DNA of 64,000 nt, from the NCBI RefSeq assembly GCF_033807575.1, contig NC_084721.1, positions 9,114,001-9,178,000 of the forward strand, in the 5' to 3' direction. Below the pieces are notes generated by a model. That model had not been told where the DNA came from and ran no database searches. It saw only the letters and a list, made by a program, of their open reading frames with translations. The position numbers and the translations under genes were made by a program. The stretch is from Cydia pomonella (Eukaryota; Arthropoda; Insecta; Lepidoptera; Tortricidae). Below are positions 45,769-56,494 of the stretch, piece by piece (the stretch's first letter is position 1; each line of letters begins with the position of its first letter).

Positions 45769-46171
45769 GATTTACTATGGCCTTCAGTAAAGAATTTATT
45801 AATAATTTTCATAAGGTACAGCTGGTAATATTAAACACTACAAAAGTTATCTGCAAAATCCTTTTGAAGGCAAACAAAAAAGCTGCACCTCAGCTGAAAG
45901 TAGCGGCCACGTAAAACAAATGTCAAAGTTAGGTTGCGTTCTATATTAAAAAAATGCAACTGTAACTTGGCCAAGATGTGTCGCTCACAAATCAAAACCA
46001 AACCCAACGAAATATACGATTACAAATACGCCTTTAATAATTGTTAAAAAAAAAAAAAAACGTCAAAACGGACTGTCACTTCTGTCAGCCATCAGCCTGC
46101 TGATATGCAGGCTATGGCTTTTATTTTTATTATATAAAATAAACAAAGTCTTGTATAGTTAAACTGCAATC
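45769..46171. promoter_or_regulatory. shared promoter region of ZFPL1 and mRpS5
   Basis: Only 403 bp separate the divergent start codons of two housekeeping genes. Both 5' UTRs and promoters must lie here. No TATA box is clear; a poly(A) run sits at 46046-46059. Unlike the introns on both sides, this interval is free of recognisable transposons. Confidence 0.6.
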
Positions 46172-49100
46172 ATGACTAGTAGATTACTTAGTTTGGGAAC
46201 TATTTTAAGTAGGCCAATAAGCTTACTATACAAACCAGCGCCTTTTTTAGTTGATGATGCCGCTGCTAACCTCAAAAGAAACCTGGGCACTACATCAGTT
46301 GCTTGTGTAAATTTCTTCAACAAATGTAAGTAAAACGGAGTATTACCTATAAAATGACTTTGTTTATACCACTAATCAGGTTGTATTTTATGCTTACAGT
46401 ACCTGCGGAGAAATTATGGAAGTCGGTAACTTCAGTAAGTAACCCTGGTGCCAAAAAGGGTCGTGGTAAGGGTGCGGGGCGTATTAGGATTCGTGATCTC
46501 AATCGCGGTCAGGTGATTGGTGTGGGCAAGATCAACATGTTGTGGCCTGGTCTATCAGCCCCTGTCATTCGCGGGAGAGAACTTCTGAAACAGCAACGCC
46601 TGCCAGATGACCCAGAAAGGTAAAGGAATGGAAATCCTAAGGAAGACTCTCTTTTGTTAGTTTGTCTATGCAGTTGTTACACATAGTTGCAGCTGCCTAT
46701 TAAGTGACAAATACATGCATGTATGCAACAGTATTCATTATGTATATCTGTAGATATATTTCTTTACTTTATTATACTCTTTTTTGTATTTTATGCGTTT
46801 TAAGTTGGTTCATGTATTATATCATATAAATCAAATTTGATACATTAATTATTAATTAATGAAGAATCATTGTGTACATTTTAAAGTTAGCCTTGAATTG
46901 CCTAACAACTGAATGCCACCAACCACGAAATGAAACAAATTCTACCACATTACAAATTTCTTCATTACAGGATGGATAAACTCATTAAGCTTCGGGATTC
47001 CATGACTAAGTTCCGCCGCCTAAAGCTTAGCCCTATTGAGAGAGGTTGGTCTGGCACCCGCATGCCAGGCAGGAGTATTGGACCCCCAGACCCAATTGGC
47101 GAAGGTATGTTATCATTAATATACAAAAAAGGGTACATTAAAATTGCTTAGTAAATGAAATGAAATGTAATGAAAGCATTTATTTCGGACAAAAACATCC
47201 ATATTATGTTAGTACGGCTAAGTGTGTTAGTAGAAAGTATAATTGCAATTTGGAATGGCATGCAGCGACATCCAGTGAATAAGGATAGGGCTGTCCATCC
47301 TCTCAGCAATCACTTTCAGGAAAGTGTTGGTACTGCCCCGAACACGTTCGCCCAGGGACGCTGTCCGCTTCCGCATCACGGCTTGGAAACCGTCGGTTCT
47401 CCATGCGGCGAACATCCCTGACGCGCTGCAGCGCCAGGGCAGCCCCAACAACCCCCTGAAGGCGTTATTGTACTGGACGCGCAGAGCACTGTAGGCTTTT
47501 TTAGTGTAGTCACTCCACAGGTTGCACGTGTATAGGGTTTGACAATACGTTTTAAACAAGGTAATTTTCACCTCCTTAGAACAGCGTGCAAACCTGCAAG
47601 AGAGCATGTTACACCTTACCGACAGTGCTCTGCGCTCCCTTTCTATGTCAGCATCATCTTTAAGAGTGTCAGTAACCCAGTGACCCAAGTATTTAAATCT
47701 AGTTACTGTTTGAAGAGGAGAACCACTGAGCATTATTGGCGGAATGGGATATGTTTTAGTGCCAGACTTGAACAGTAATACCTCACTCTTTTGCACATTA
47801 TATTTTAGTCCATGGGCCACCGCATATCTGTCACATATATCAAGCAGAATCCTAAGTCCACTGATTGAGGGGCTCAGCAGTACCATGTCGTCTGCGTAGC
47901 TTATGTTGTTAACGAAACAACCATCAACCGAACATCCGACACCCGCACTGCTGAGCTCCTCAATCAAGCCGTTAATATACATGTTAAACAAAGTGGGCGA
48001 AGTTAACCCCCCCTGTCTAACCCCACACTCCATTTTATAGACATCAGAATATGCCCCCGTCCATCGAACTACGTTTGATTGGCTGTCATACCAGTATCTT
48101 AGAATATTTATGACTTCATCTGGTAAACTTGAGCTCACGCATAACTTATTCCACAACACTTGGTATGACACCCGATCAAATGCCTTCGACAAGTCCAAAA
48201 AGCATGCGTAGACTGGCGTGTTCCTCTCAGTATAATAAAGTCTACCTCAATCATCTAATTGCATATCTAGGAATATTACTCTAGTAATAGTAGTGCAAAA
48301 TCTAAGAATCTTTGTTAGTCTTGAGGTGGGTCCACACAGAGTGAACATACGTGCGAAGCAATTTCCTCACGCACAAACTGGCCAGTGTAGATGTGCCATG
48401 GCCGAGGCAGCACGCGCATTTTCCTCACCCGAGCGCGCTTCCTCGACCGAGACACATCTACACTGGCCGGTTTGTGCGTGAGGGAATTGCCTCGAGCGTA
48501 TGCTCGCTCTTTGTGGACCCGCTTAATAACTTTTGCCTTAACACATATAAAGATTTTTCATACACATACATTACAGTTAATTTTTTTTTAAAGCATAAAC
48601 AATCTATTGATTCATAGTATCACCAACAGTTGAAAGCTGCGAATTTTGTTTATGATTGAATTTAGAGTACTAATGTTATAATTTTTGTTTCAGATGAATT
48701 TGTCGGTTTTGACACTAAAGTGCTTCAGCTTCGGTCACTACTTATTATGAAAGGAAGTCTTGGCCGTACTAGGAACTACCAGGCAATGGTCTGTAAAACT
48801 TCTTTAAGTTATGGTGCTGTAAAACTAGGTTGTTGACCATGTCAGTTGTCAGAAGGTGCACTAAACAGCCAGTGCAGACGTGCCTCGGCAGAGGCGACGC
48901 GCGCGTTTTCCTCGCCCGAGCGAGGAAATTGCCCCGCGCGCTGGGCTCGGAACCGGTTTATTTTTAAATCCCGAAATAGCCCAATATTTTTAATTATTTT
49001 ATACTCTTTACGTAGGACTGGATCATGTATTTAAGTAACAACTTCGCATTAACAGATAATCCCATTAAAAATGAAATAATAAACCAAAGAACGTAAAAGA

Positions 49101-50642
49101 ACGTAATAATACCGGTATTTTTTGTATGAAGAAAAAATCGGTTCCGAGCCCTGCCCGCGCGTATGCTCACTCTGTGTGGACCCGCCTTAATGCAAAATAT
49201 GAGGTTGTCAGGCATTGAACATCCCAGTGCGACTGCACCATAATTCTATTTTTTTTAATCAGTAAAAAAAACTAGAATAATATTAAACTACATCATTAAA
49301 AACTGTTTTCATTTAGGTGGTAACTGGCAACAAGCAAGGACTGGCTGGATTTGGTTTTGGACGATCAAAAGAGGCATCTGCTGCCCTGAGGAAAGCCAGG
49401 AATCGAGCTGGACAGAAATTAATGCATTTTGAAATTTACAATGGACACACAAGTGAGATTTCATTGAAAAATATATCACTATTTGTTTATTTTTTACAAA
49501 CATAGCATATTTTTAAAGGAACTGATAAATACTTTTTATGGATAGTATTTAAATGACAAACTAAATTAAAATAATGTCAACTGAAACAGTTTAATGAAAA
49601 CACTTATATATATTTTTCGATTTCAGTCTTCCACGATTTCTACACAGCATTTGGCAAGACAAAAATATTTGTACAGAAGAAAAATGAAGGCTATGGACTT
49701 AGTTGCCACAGAGCTATCAAGGAAATCTGTGAGGCTATCGGCATCAAGGACATCAGAGCGAAGCTTGAAGGCTCTAACAACTTACAACACATTGTAAAGG
49801 CCTTCTTCATTGGACTACTTCAACAGGTTTGTTTTGGTCTTATTTATTACCAGTATTACCACATTATTAACTATACTCTGGCAAGCCAGCTTTTCCAGTA
49901 GAAAATTTCGCGCATTTTCTACTGACAAAGTTTTCTTGCCAGAGTATATACAGTGAAACCTGGATAACAGATCTCAAGGGACCTGCGAATTAGTCTCACT
50001 TAAACAGGTATTCCACTTATACAGTTTTCCCAGATATCCAGGTTGAAAAAAATATTTGTCTCATTTAAAGAAGGTTCCAGTACTTGCTTTTCATATATAT
50101 ATAGAGACAATTTTGCTGTCGGGAGTAAATAATCTGAAAGGTTGAACTTTTTTAAATGTCAAATAGAAGTATAAAAAATTAAGAACAGTAAATAAATAAT
50201 AACAACATAACGAAAAATAAACTATTGCTACGACTGCTAAGTTCAAAACCATCATATTAACGAAATACACTTAATCAATTTACAGAGGACACATCAACAG
50301 CTGGCAGAAGAAAAGAAACTTCACCTAGTTGAGTATCGCCAAGAAAATGAATACTACCCTAAAGTAATAGCAAGTCCTAGTGAAGTGAGGACCAAAGAGG
50401 AAATACGTAAAGACGAAACCTTAGACTTCATCCAGTATGTCATGAATGACAAAGTTATATTGAGGAAAAAGAAATTTCCCCGCTTTTATGAGACTATGCC
50501 TCATTACGAAATTTTCTTGAAGAAATATGAGAAATTTAGGAATCATGAGAAGATCAGGAAAAACTTGAAGGTAGAATATGGAGAGGTAAAGAGTTTCCTC
50601 ACTGACAAGTATCCGGAAGAAAAGACTGAGGAAGCAGCTTAG
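46172..50642 (+). CDS. mRpS5: mitochondrial small-subunit ribosomal protein uS5m (MRPS5)
   Basis: Seven exons: 46172-46325, 46400-46619, 46971-47104, 48694-48788, 49317-49452, 49627-49826 and 50286-50642 (TAG); 1,296 nt, 431 residues (human 430), phases all consistent. A basic, Arg/Leu-rich N-terminus (MTSRLLSLGTILSRPISLL) looks like a mitochondrial targeting signal. The S5 N-domain is seen in 'VVTGNKQGLAGFGFGRSKEA' and 'ALRKARNRAGQKLMHFE', and the S5 C-domain in 'GYGLSCHRAIKEICEAIGIK' and 'LEGSNNLQHIVKAFFIGLL'. The charged C-terminal extension, 'DETLDFIQYVMNDKVILRKK', is typical of animal mitoribosomes. Exon 4 uses a weak donor, ATG|GTCTGT. Head-to-head with ZFPL1. Confidence 0.95.
47227..48215 (-). 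mobile_element. LINE reverse-transcriptase fragment in mRpS5 intron 3
   Basis: A 323-residue open frame on the minus strand starts inside the RT palm: 'MDLSKAFDRVSYQVLWNKL', 'MECGVRQGGLTSPTLFNMYI' and the catalytic 'SYADDMVLLSP', then 'LKYNVQKSEVLLF' and 'FKYLGHWVTDTL', followed by the C-terminal 'LRVQYNNAFRGLLGLPWRC'. It is 5'-truncated (no endonuclease) but has no stop over nearly 1 kb, so it is a fairly young insertion, opposite to the host gene. The same family left a tail at 33330-33870. Clade not assigned. Confidence 0.88.
48325..48533. mobile_element. foldback MITE family A, complete copy (mRpS5 intron 3)
   Basis: Palindromic 209-bp element: left arm gtgggtccacacagagtgaa, 'gcaatttcctcacgcacaaa', 'ctggccagtgtagatgtg'; centre 'gccgaggcagcacgcgc'; right arm 'acatctacactggccggttt', 'gtgcgtgagggaattgcctc', 'gctctttgtggacccgctta'. 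Arms are about 85 bp. No coding capacity. This is the reference copy for the others in the window. Confidence 0.85.
48857..49192. mobile_element. foldback MITE family A interrupted by another element (mRpS5 intron 4)
   Basis: Left remnant 48857-48942 ('gcctcggcagaggcgacgcg', 'gcgaggaaattgcccc') and right remnant 49153-49192 ('cgcgcgtatgctcactctgt', 'gtggacccgccttaa') are the two sides of one family A copy. They are split by the element at 48943-49152. Confidence 0.8.
48943..49152. mobile_element. nested MITE with 'gggctcggaaccg' ends
   Basis: Left gggctcggaaccggtttatt and right 'aaaaaatcggttccgagccc' are inverted ends of at least 13 bp around about 180 bp of AT-rich sequence. It sits inside a family A MITE and so is the younger of the two. 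Confidence 0.8.
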
Positions 50643-53600
50643 ATTACTTTTAGGTCGTAATATAATTTAGTGTTCAATAAATGTTTATACTTAGTACATT
50701 ATGTTTTCTTATTTATTCACGATCGTCTTAGTATGATAACAGCAACTAACATTAACTTTAAATTCCAAGTATCGCCAAAAATTTGGTTTACGCCTAATTC
50801 AATTTCAGAAGATTATGTGTATAATCCTTTACCGTGTTATGCTGTTTCAGTCAGTCTTAGTACAAAAAGTACTGAGGTTGACTGAAGTATCATGAAAAAT
50901 ACGAACGTTTCCGAGAAAATACGACCGCAAAGGATTAGCTGCACTAGTACTTAGCCTTAGACGGACTCCAGCCTCCTAATGCCTTTGATCCTTTAGTATA
51001 GAAAATACAGTTGATTTTGATATGTTTGAAAATTGAATGAAACAAAAGACATGCAACTCTGTAGAAGGTATAGAGGGAAATGCTTGGAATACAAAATTGT
51101 TGACTATTTACTATATACGAAATTTCAACAAAACGTGTTAACGGTAAACGCGTGAAGAGGAGTTTAGAAAATAAGTATAATTTTAAATTTATTTTTTACT
51201 GCGGAATGGTGTTAATGTGATGCCATAAATGAATTCAGCAACCTCGATTTTATACGAAAACGATACTAAACACTGCCTAGCAACTTCACTGATGTAGATA
51301 TCAAGATAAAATTGAGAGCTCTAAATAAACTTTCAAGAGCAGATATCTCAAAAACTATACAAGATATCGAAAAACTTGATTAGATAAAACTTATAACAAA
51401 TCAACTTTCATTTTGTATAAGTGTCGCTAAGGCACATAGTTTTTGAGATATGATCGAAACCCGAAAAATGGGACCTTCAGACCCCCGTCTCAAGGGCTAA
51501 GGCCGGGGAGTTTTGATATGTTCACCTCCTAACTAGTCCAAACAAAGTTACGAAGTCAAAAATTATGTTTCAAGCTTTAACTTTTATTGGCATACGTTTG
51601 CCTGGCCTATAAACACAGAATTGAATAAGTACTATAGACCGTGAGTGAGCCTTAGGAGGCTAGTAATGCATACTAATTACCAAATACGGTGGATATCACA
51701 CATTGTCAGTCAAAGGCGCAACCTTATCTCCTCTCCTCGGAGCTACGAGGCTTGCAAGACTTGCAACTTAGGTATTATTGGATATGTCGCAAATTTATTA
51801 TCTCCTTCAATTGAAGTTAAGAGGTTTGCGACTTTAACCGATGATATGTAGGTCAGTTTTTGAAATAAAACATCGAATATAGTGTAAATTTTATTTATTT
51901 TCTATAAAGACTGACTTTTGATGAATAATCTAACATAAAACTTTCAATCTGTTCAAGGTATAAAAACAAAATAAAATATTTCTATTGGATTAAAATAATC
52001 TTAGTTTACTGCTAGAGGACACACGTTCAGAAATGTCATCAGAAGAACTAATGAAATATATCGGTCCATTATGAAATCTACATGTCAAGCAGATCACCGC
52101 AAGAGGTACACATTTAATGATGGTGAAATGCTAGTGATAAAACCATTACATATACGCTCCAGAATAGCTATGCGGATTCTTTTAATGATCAAGTAGTGTT
52201 TAGGTTATTGTTTTGTATTAAACCTATGGCCCGCTTGGCTACTTCTGCTACTGACGATTTTTTTTCGTTGTGCCACTCCACTCGTAATACAGTAACTTTA
52301 TTAGCGTTTGCGTCAAATCCGGTAGTTCTGATTTTTTGATTATTTGATCTCAAGTGCCGAACGCAATTGTGGCAAAAATCGAAAACCCCGATAGTTTCGT
52401 TTTTTTTTAGATTTGGGCGATTATAACCCTAAAGGGCATTAAAACCCTGATTAACAAGTCTGCAAAAAAAAAAACACAGAACTTCCGGATTTGACGCAAA
52501 CGAACCCCGTTACAAAAGGCGATAAAGTTACTGGATTATAGTATGGTTTCACATTTGCTGATTCCGAGGCTCCGAGCAAACACAAGTTTTATTATATTGG
52601 CTATGTGCCCCTTTATGGCAACCGATTGGAAAGTTCAATTTATGCCACGATGTGCGCTGATGCTGAACACGCACATAGCCAATACATTCAGTGCATGAAT
52701 ATATCTTTACTTCTTCCTGTGTTAGCCCTAACACAGCAGACTGCCCAGTCTACTTTAGATAATTAAAGTAAAATTACTAAGTTGTGACAATTATTGAAAG
52801 TTACTAGTAGCTCCACAAACTACTATTTGTCACAGTTTGATAAAAATTGAAATGTCAGTTCGCATCATACCATCCCGATTAACTACTTTTTACCTGGCTG
52901 CGCGGCAGCAAAGACCGACTTTTTACATTTTTGAAGTGCAAAGAATAAAATGTGCGAGTCAAATATACATTTAAATAGATACCGTTTAAAGGGATGTTAC
53001 AACACAAACTAAAAGTTATTTAAGGCGTATAATACATACCTAATGTTGTAAAATATATAGAATATTTCAATTGTGTTTACTCCTAACATTAAGCCAGTCG
53101 CATTTGATTGAGTCAATTGCAATTTTTGATAATATTAGACGTTTTATATCACATTTCTAAAGATACAATAATATATTATTTCTAATGGTTTTTGATAAAT
53201 GCAAGCGCGTTAAACTACTACTGCAATAATGAGCTTGCAATAGAATCTTGACATCTTACTCCTTGGTTAATTTTGAACGTTGTTTCGGGCCAATAAACGA
53301 CTAAAATTGCTGATGTATAAATTTGAATGTATATAAACGTAGTTATAAGCTTCAAATGCGGTCCGATCCGATAGAAAGGACTTAGGTAAAAATAGCAGTG
53401 AAAACAATTAGTCAGATTGCCATTTAATTGAGTTTATAAAAACTGACAGATAGTAAACAAAAAACGGTAGCAGGAAAAACCCCAAGTTTAACTTGTTTTC
53501 ACTTTAATTTTTTCCTAACTACTGGATTCGGACCAATGTCAAAAGTTTTTGACCTAAGGAGTAATACTGAAGTGCAATTCATGATTATTATTCCTACGCG

Positions 53601-54070
53601 CTTGTATTTACAACAATATCATGTCATGGCACCAAACCCTGTCGTCATTAAGAAAATTATAGTTCCTATTCATGTCACATAATTTTCTTTACGACGGCTG
53701 AACTGCTGTTCCAACAATTTGAAAAATATTTACATCAACAAATAAAAATAAAAATTTAAACATAAAAGCAACTAAATGCTCTAAATGCTACTAAAATGAA
53801 GCACCATATATTTGAAAAAGTTTAAATCTAAAAATTTGAAAACTAATGTATTAGCGAAATCCCTATCGATGTATACTATGAATTATTGAAATTCTTGCAT
53901 GATTACGCCGATTTTAGATGCGCAAATGGTTGTTCCACAAATACAATTGTTAATAAGCTGCTAGACTTTAGGCTGTGGATTTACTGTTACGGAGCGGAGA
54001 TGAAAACGAGGGTTGATTCTTTCGAGTCCACTTGTATTTTGCAATTCTTCGTCTCAGTGAAACCGCAGCC
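50643..54070. other. gene-free spacer after mRpS5
   Basis: AT-rich. The poly(A) signal of mRpS5 (aataaa) is at about 50677. Short open frames here have no recognisable content. 52605-52690 contains an inverted pair ('ttggctatgtgc' and 'gcacatagccaa') of a decayed element. Nothing else supported. Confidence 0.5.
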
Positions 54071-54073
54071 TAA

Positions 54074-54194
54074 GGGAGGTATTCTATCTGTCCAATTTTT
54101 GATCAAATTTGTATTTGCGTCTCACATTTTGCTTAATGCGAGAGTGAGACGCAATGCACATATGATCAAATATTGGACAGATGGAATACCAGAA
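54074..54194. mobile_element. foldback MITE with 'ggtattctatctgtccaat' ends
   Basis: Left ggtattctatctgtccaatt and right 'attggacagatggaatacc' are inverted; inner 'gatcaaatttg', 'gcgtctcac' and 'gtgagacgc' extend the arms. About 120 bp, almost wholly palindromic. Confidence 0.85.
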
Positions 54195-54783
54195 TAGAAA
54201 ATAATATTCCGAATAATATTTGATATCTTATGAGAACGATAATAGTACAATGTATGGTTGTATTCTACACCAACCAGCTAGGCGATGTCAGACCACTACA
54301 CATCTTTTATGTTCTCGCTTAATAAGTACGTCCAGGGTAAACCTGATGTGCTATTACGTTGTAATAATTGTATTTCCGTTGATCTTTGTGATCTAAAAAA
54401 ATACATTGTATCAAAACTTTGTTTTTGGCGATTTTTTTTACAATAATTACCATGTAATATTTAAAATTAATTTATCCACCCTTTTAAGAGTGCTCGAAAC
54501 GTTACATATAACATTATGAAAGGGGCGAATGGTAGGAACGTTTAGAATTTTGAACACAAATGGATGTGATATTCTGTTGATCGTAAAACAAAATGAGCAA
54601 TTCTTAACACGTTTCTGCACTATATTATTGTTTACCAGTGTAAAGTTTAGTTGAATTTTTTCTTCATTGAAGCTACTCATCGTGTGCGACATACTTGTCC
54701 TGTGAAAGAAGATAACATTGACTATTTATGTAAAAAAAGTCGTTGCAGACCAAGCTAAGTTGGCAGCGATTTTTATAGCACAG

Positions 54784-55014
54784 ACTTAGACGTGCGCGCC
54801 ACGCTACTGTTACCCAGCGGCGGCGCGCCGACCTGTCGGGGTCGGCGTGGTGGCGCCGCGCCGCCGTGGGTATTTTTTTTAATAAAAAAAAATCTAGCAG
54901 CTATCCAGCAGTAGGTACTAAATTACAGAAAAATAATTGCGTATGACCGAATGAAAACTTTTATTAGGCACTCACTAACTACTGTGTGTGTAGTTAGTAA
55001 GTGCCTAATAAAAG

Positions 55015-55055
<41 letters not shown>

Positions 55056-55996
55056 GGCTACGAAGCTCAGTTTTAAGCTTTAGACACTATATGCTATCAA
55101 AAACTCTCCAGTTGTAATGTCAGATCAAGTAAGTTGGCAGCGATTTTATTTAAAATAACACTTGCACAGTCTGTGTAGACGTGCGCGCCGCGCCGAGACA
55201 TTCTCTCGGCGCGCCGAAGATGGCCGAAGCGCGATAAATTAATCGAATTCAGCCGAGCTGGACCGAGCGTTCACGAACGTGTGGCTGGCGGGGAAGAGCG
55301 GGGCGCGGGGAGGGTAAAGACGCGAGCTTTTTTCTCACCGTGTTGTCATCAGCGTTGCCAGATCGTCCTAAAAGGGACGGTTTTCCGTCCTTTTTAATGC
55401 CACACCGTCCCTTTCCCGCCCCTTCCAAGCTACCGTCCCTTTTGGGAATCAAGTGCCTAAAATAATTAATTTCAAAGTGACGAACGACAATTTACTTTGC
55501 TACATGGTCGATAAATATCTTCCATCCACGGCGAATATCGAATGTGTAGCATTGGCTTATATATAGTTTTATAAAGCTTCATTTCTCACTTTGTAGTAGC
55601 CTATAGTGTTTGACAGGTGTACCAACATCAGAAATGTAACTTTAGTAACAAAAATAGTTTCCGCGTTTGTATCTAATCTACATCTCGCCTTAGTTTAGTT
55701 TTAGTTTGTTTTGTTGTAGCCATTATCTGTGGTAACGTCGAGGACTGAAAACTTGTATTAGGTACACTTTTATTAGGCACTTACTAACTACACACACAGT
55801 AGTTAGTAAGTGCCTAATAAAAGTTTTCATTCGGTCATACGCAATTATTTTTCTTTAATTTAGTACCTACTGCTGGATAGCTGCTAGATTTTTTTTTATT
55901 AAAAAAAAATACCCACGCCGGCGCGGCGCCACCACGCCGACCCCGACAGGTCGGCGCGCCGCCGCCGGGTAACAGTAGCGCGGCGCGCACGTCTAG
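54784..55996. repeat. long inverted repeat, ~230-bp arms around 750 bp
   Basis: 54784-55018 and 55764-55996 are inverted copies with few differences. Both include the GC-rich block 'cggcgcgccgacctgtcggg' (and its complement), the run of t/a, 'ctagcagctatccagcagta', 'gcgtatgaccgaatgaaaac' and the inner hairpin 'gcactcactaactactgtgt'. The spacer holds a (ta)n microsatellite (55013-55051) and a further copy of 'aagttggcagcgatttta' with 'gacgtgcgcgccgcgc' (55120-55200). Non-coding; most likely a composite non-autonomous DNA element. Confidence 0.85.
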
Positions 55997-56494
55997 TCGG
56001 TGGCAAACAAGCATATGGTCCGCCTGATGGTAAGCAGTTTCCGTAGCCTATGCGTATGCGTAGCGTATTTTATAATAACAAATACAAATATAATATATAT
56101 ATGAAATATGAAAATCAGTGATTTGCTGATTTGATACATTTGTAGAAAATACGTTACATATATGTCATAGTGCATTAAATTTAAGCAAATAACAAATTCC
56201 AGTTATAATCAATGTTTAAATGCATTCTTAGGTTGTGTTAGTGAACAGTTAAAAATGTCTGAATCATTAAGTTTCTGATTCTCATTAAAAAGTTTAATTA
56301 CAACGGAATTATGTTTTTTTTTTCTTGCGAAGTCATGGCGCCATGTCATATCATCTTACGTATTCCATGGCGGTGCCGTGGTTCTATCGATTGCGTCGCC
56401 CGGCTCGGACAAATGTATACTGTGTAGACTTAACAAATCTGTTGGACGTGCATCCGGTCCGCGGCCTAAAGACGGCATGAATGTACCCACCGGG
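55997..56494. other. spacer downstream of ATG2
   Basis: 55998-56045 is the dispersed repeat 'gtcggtggcaaacaagcata' with 'gcctgatggtaagcag'. The rest is AT-rich and must include the ATG2 3' UTR on the minus strand. No gene seen. Confidence 0.45.

Noticed and set aside
55013..55051. Origin or regulatory function for the (ta)n run
   Set aside because: A plain microsatellite inside a transposon-like inverted repeat; nothing supports a function.
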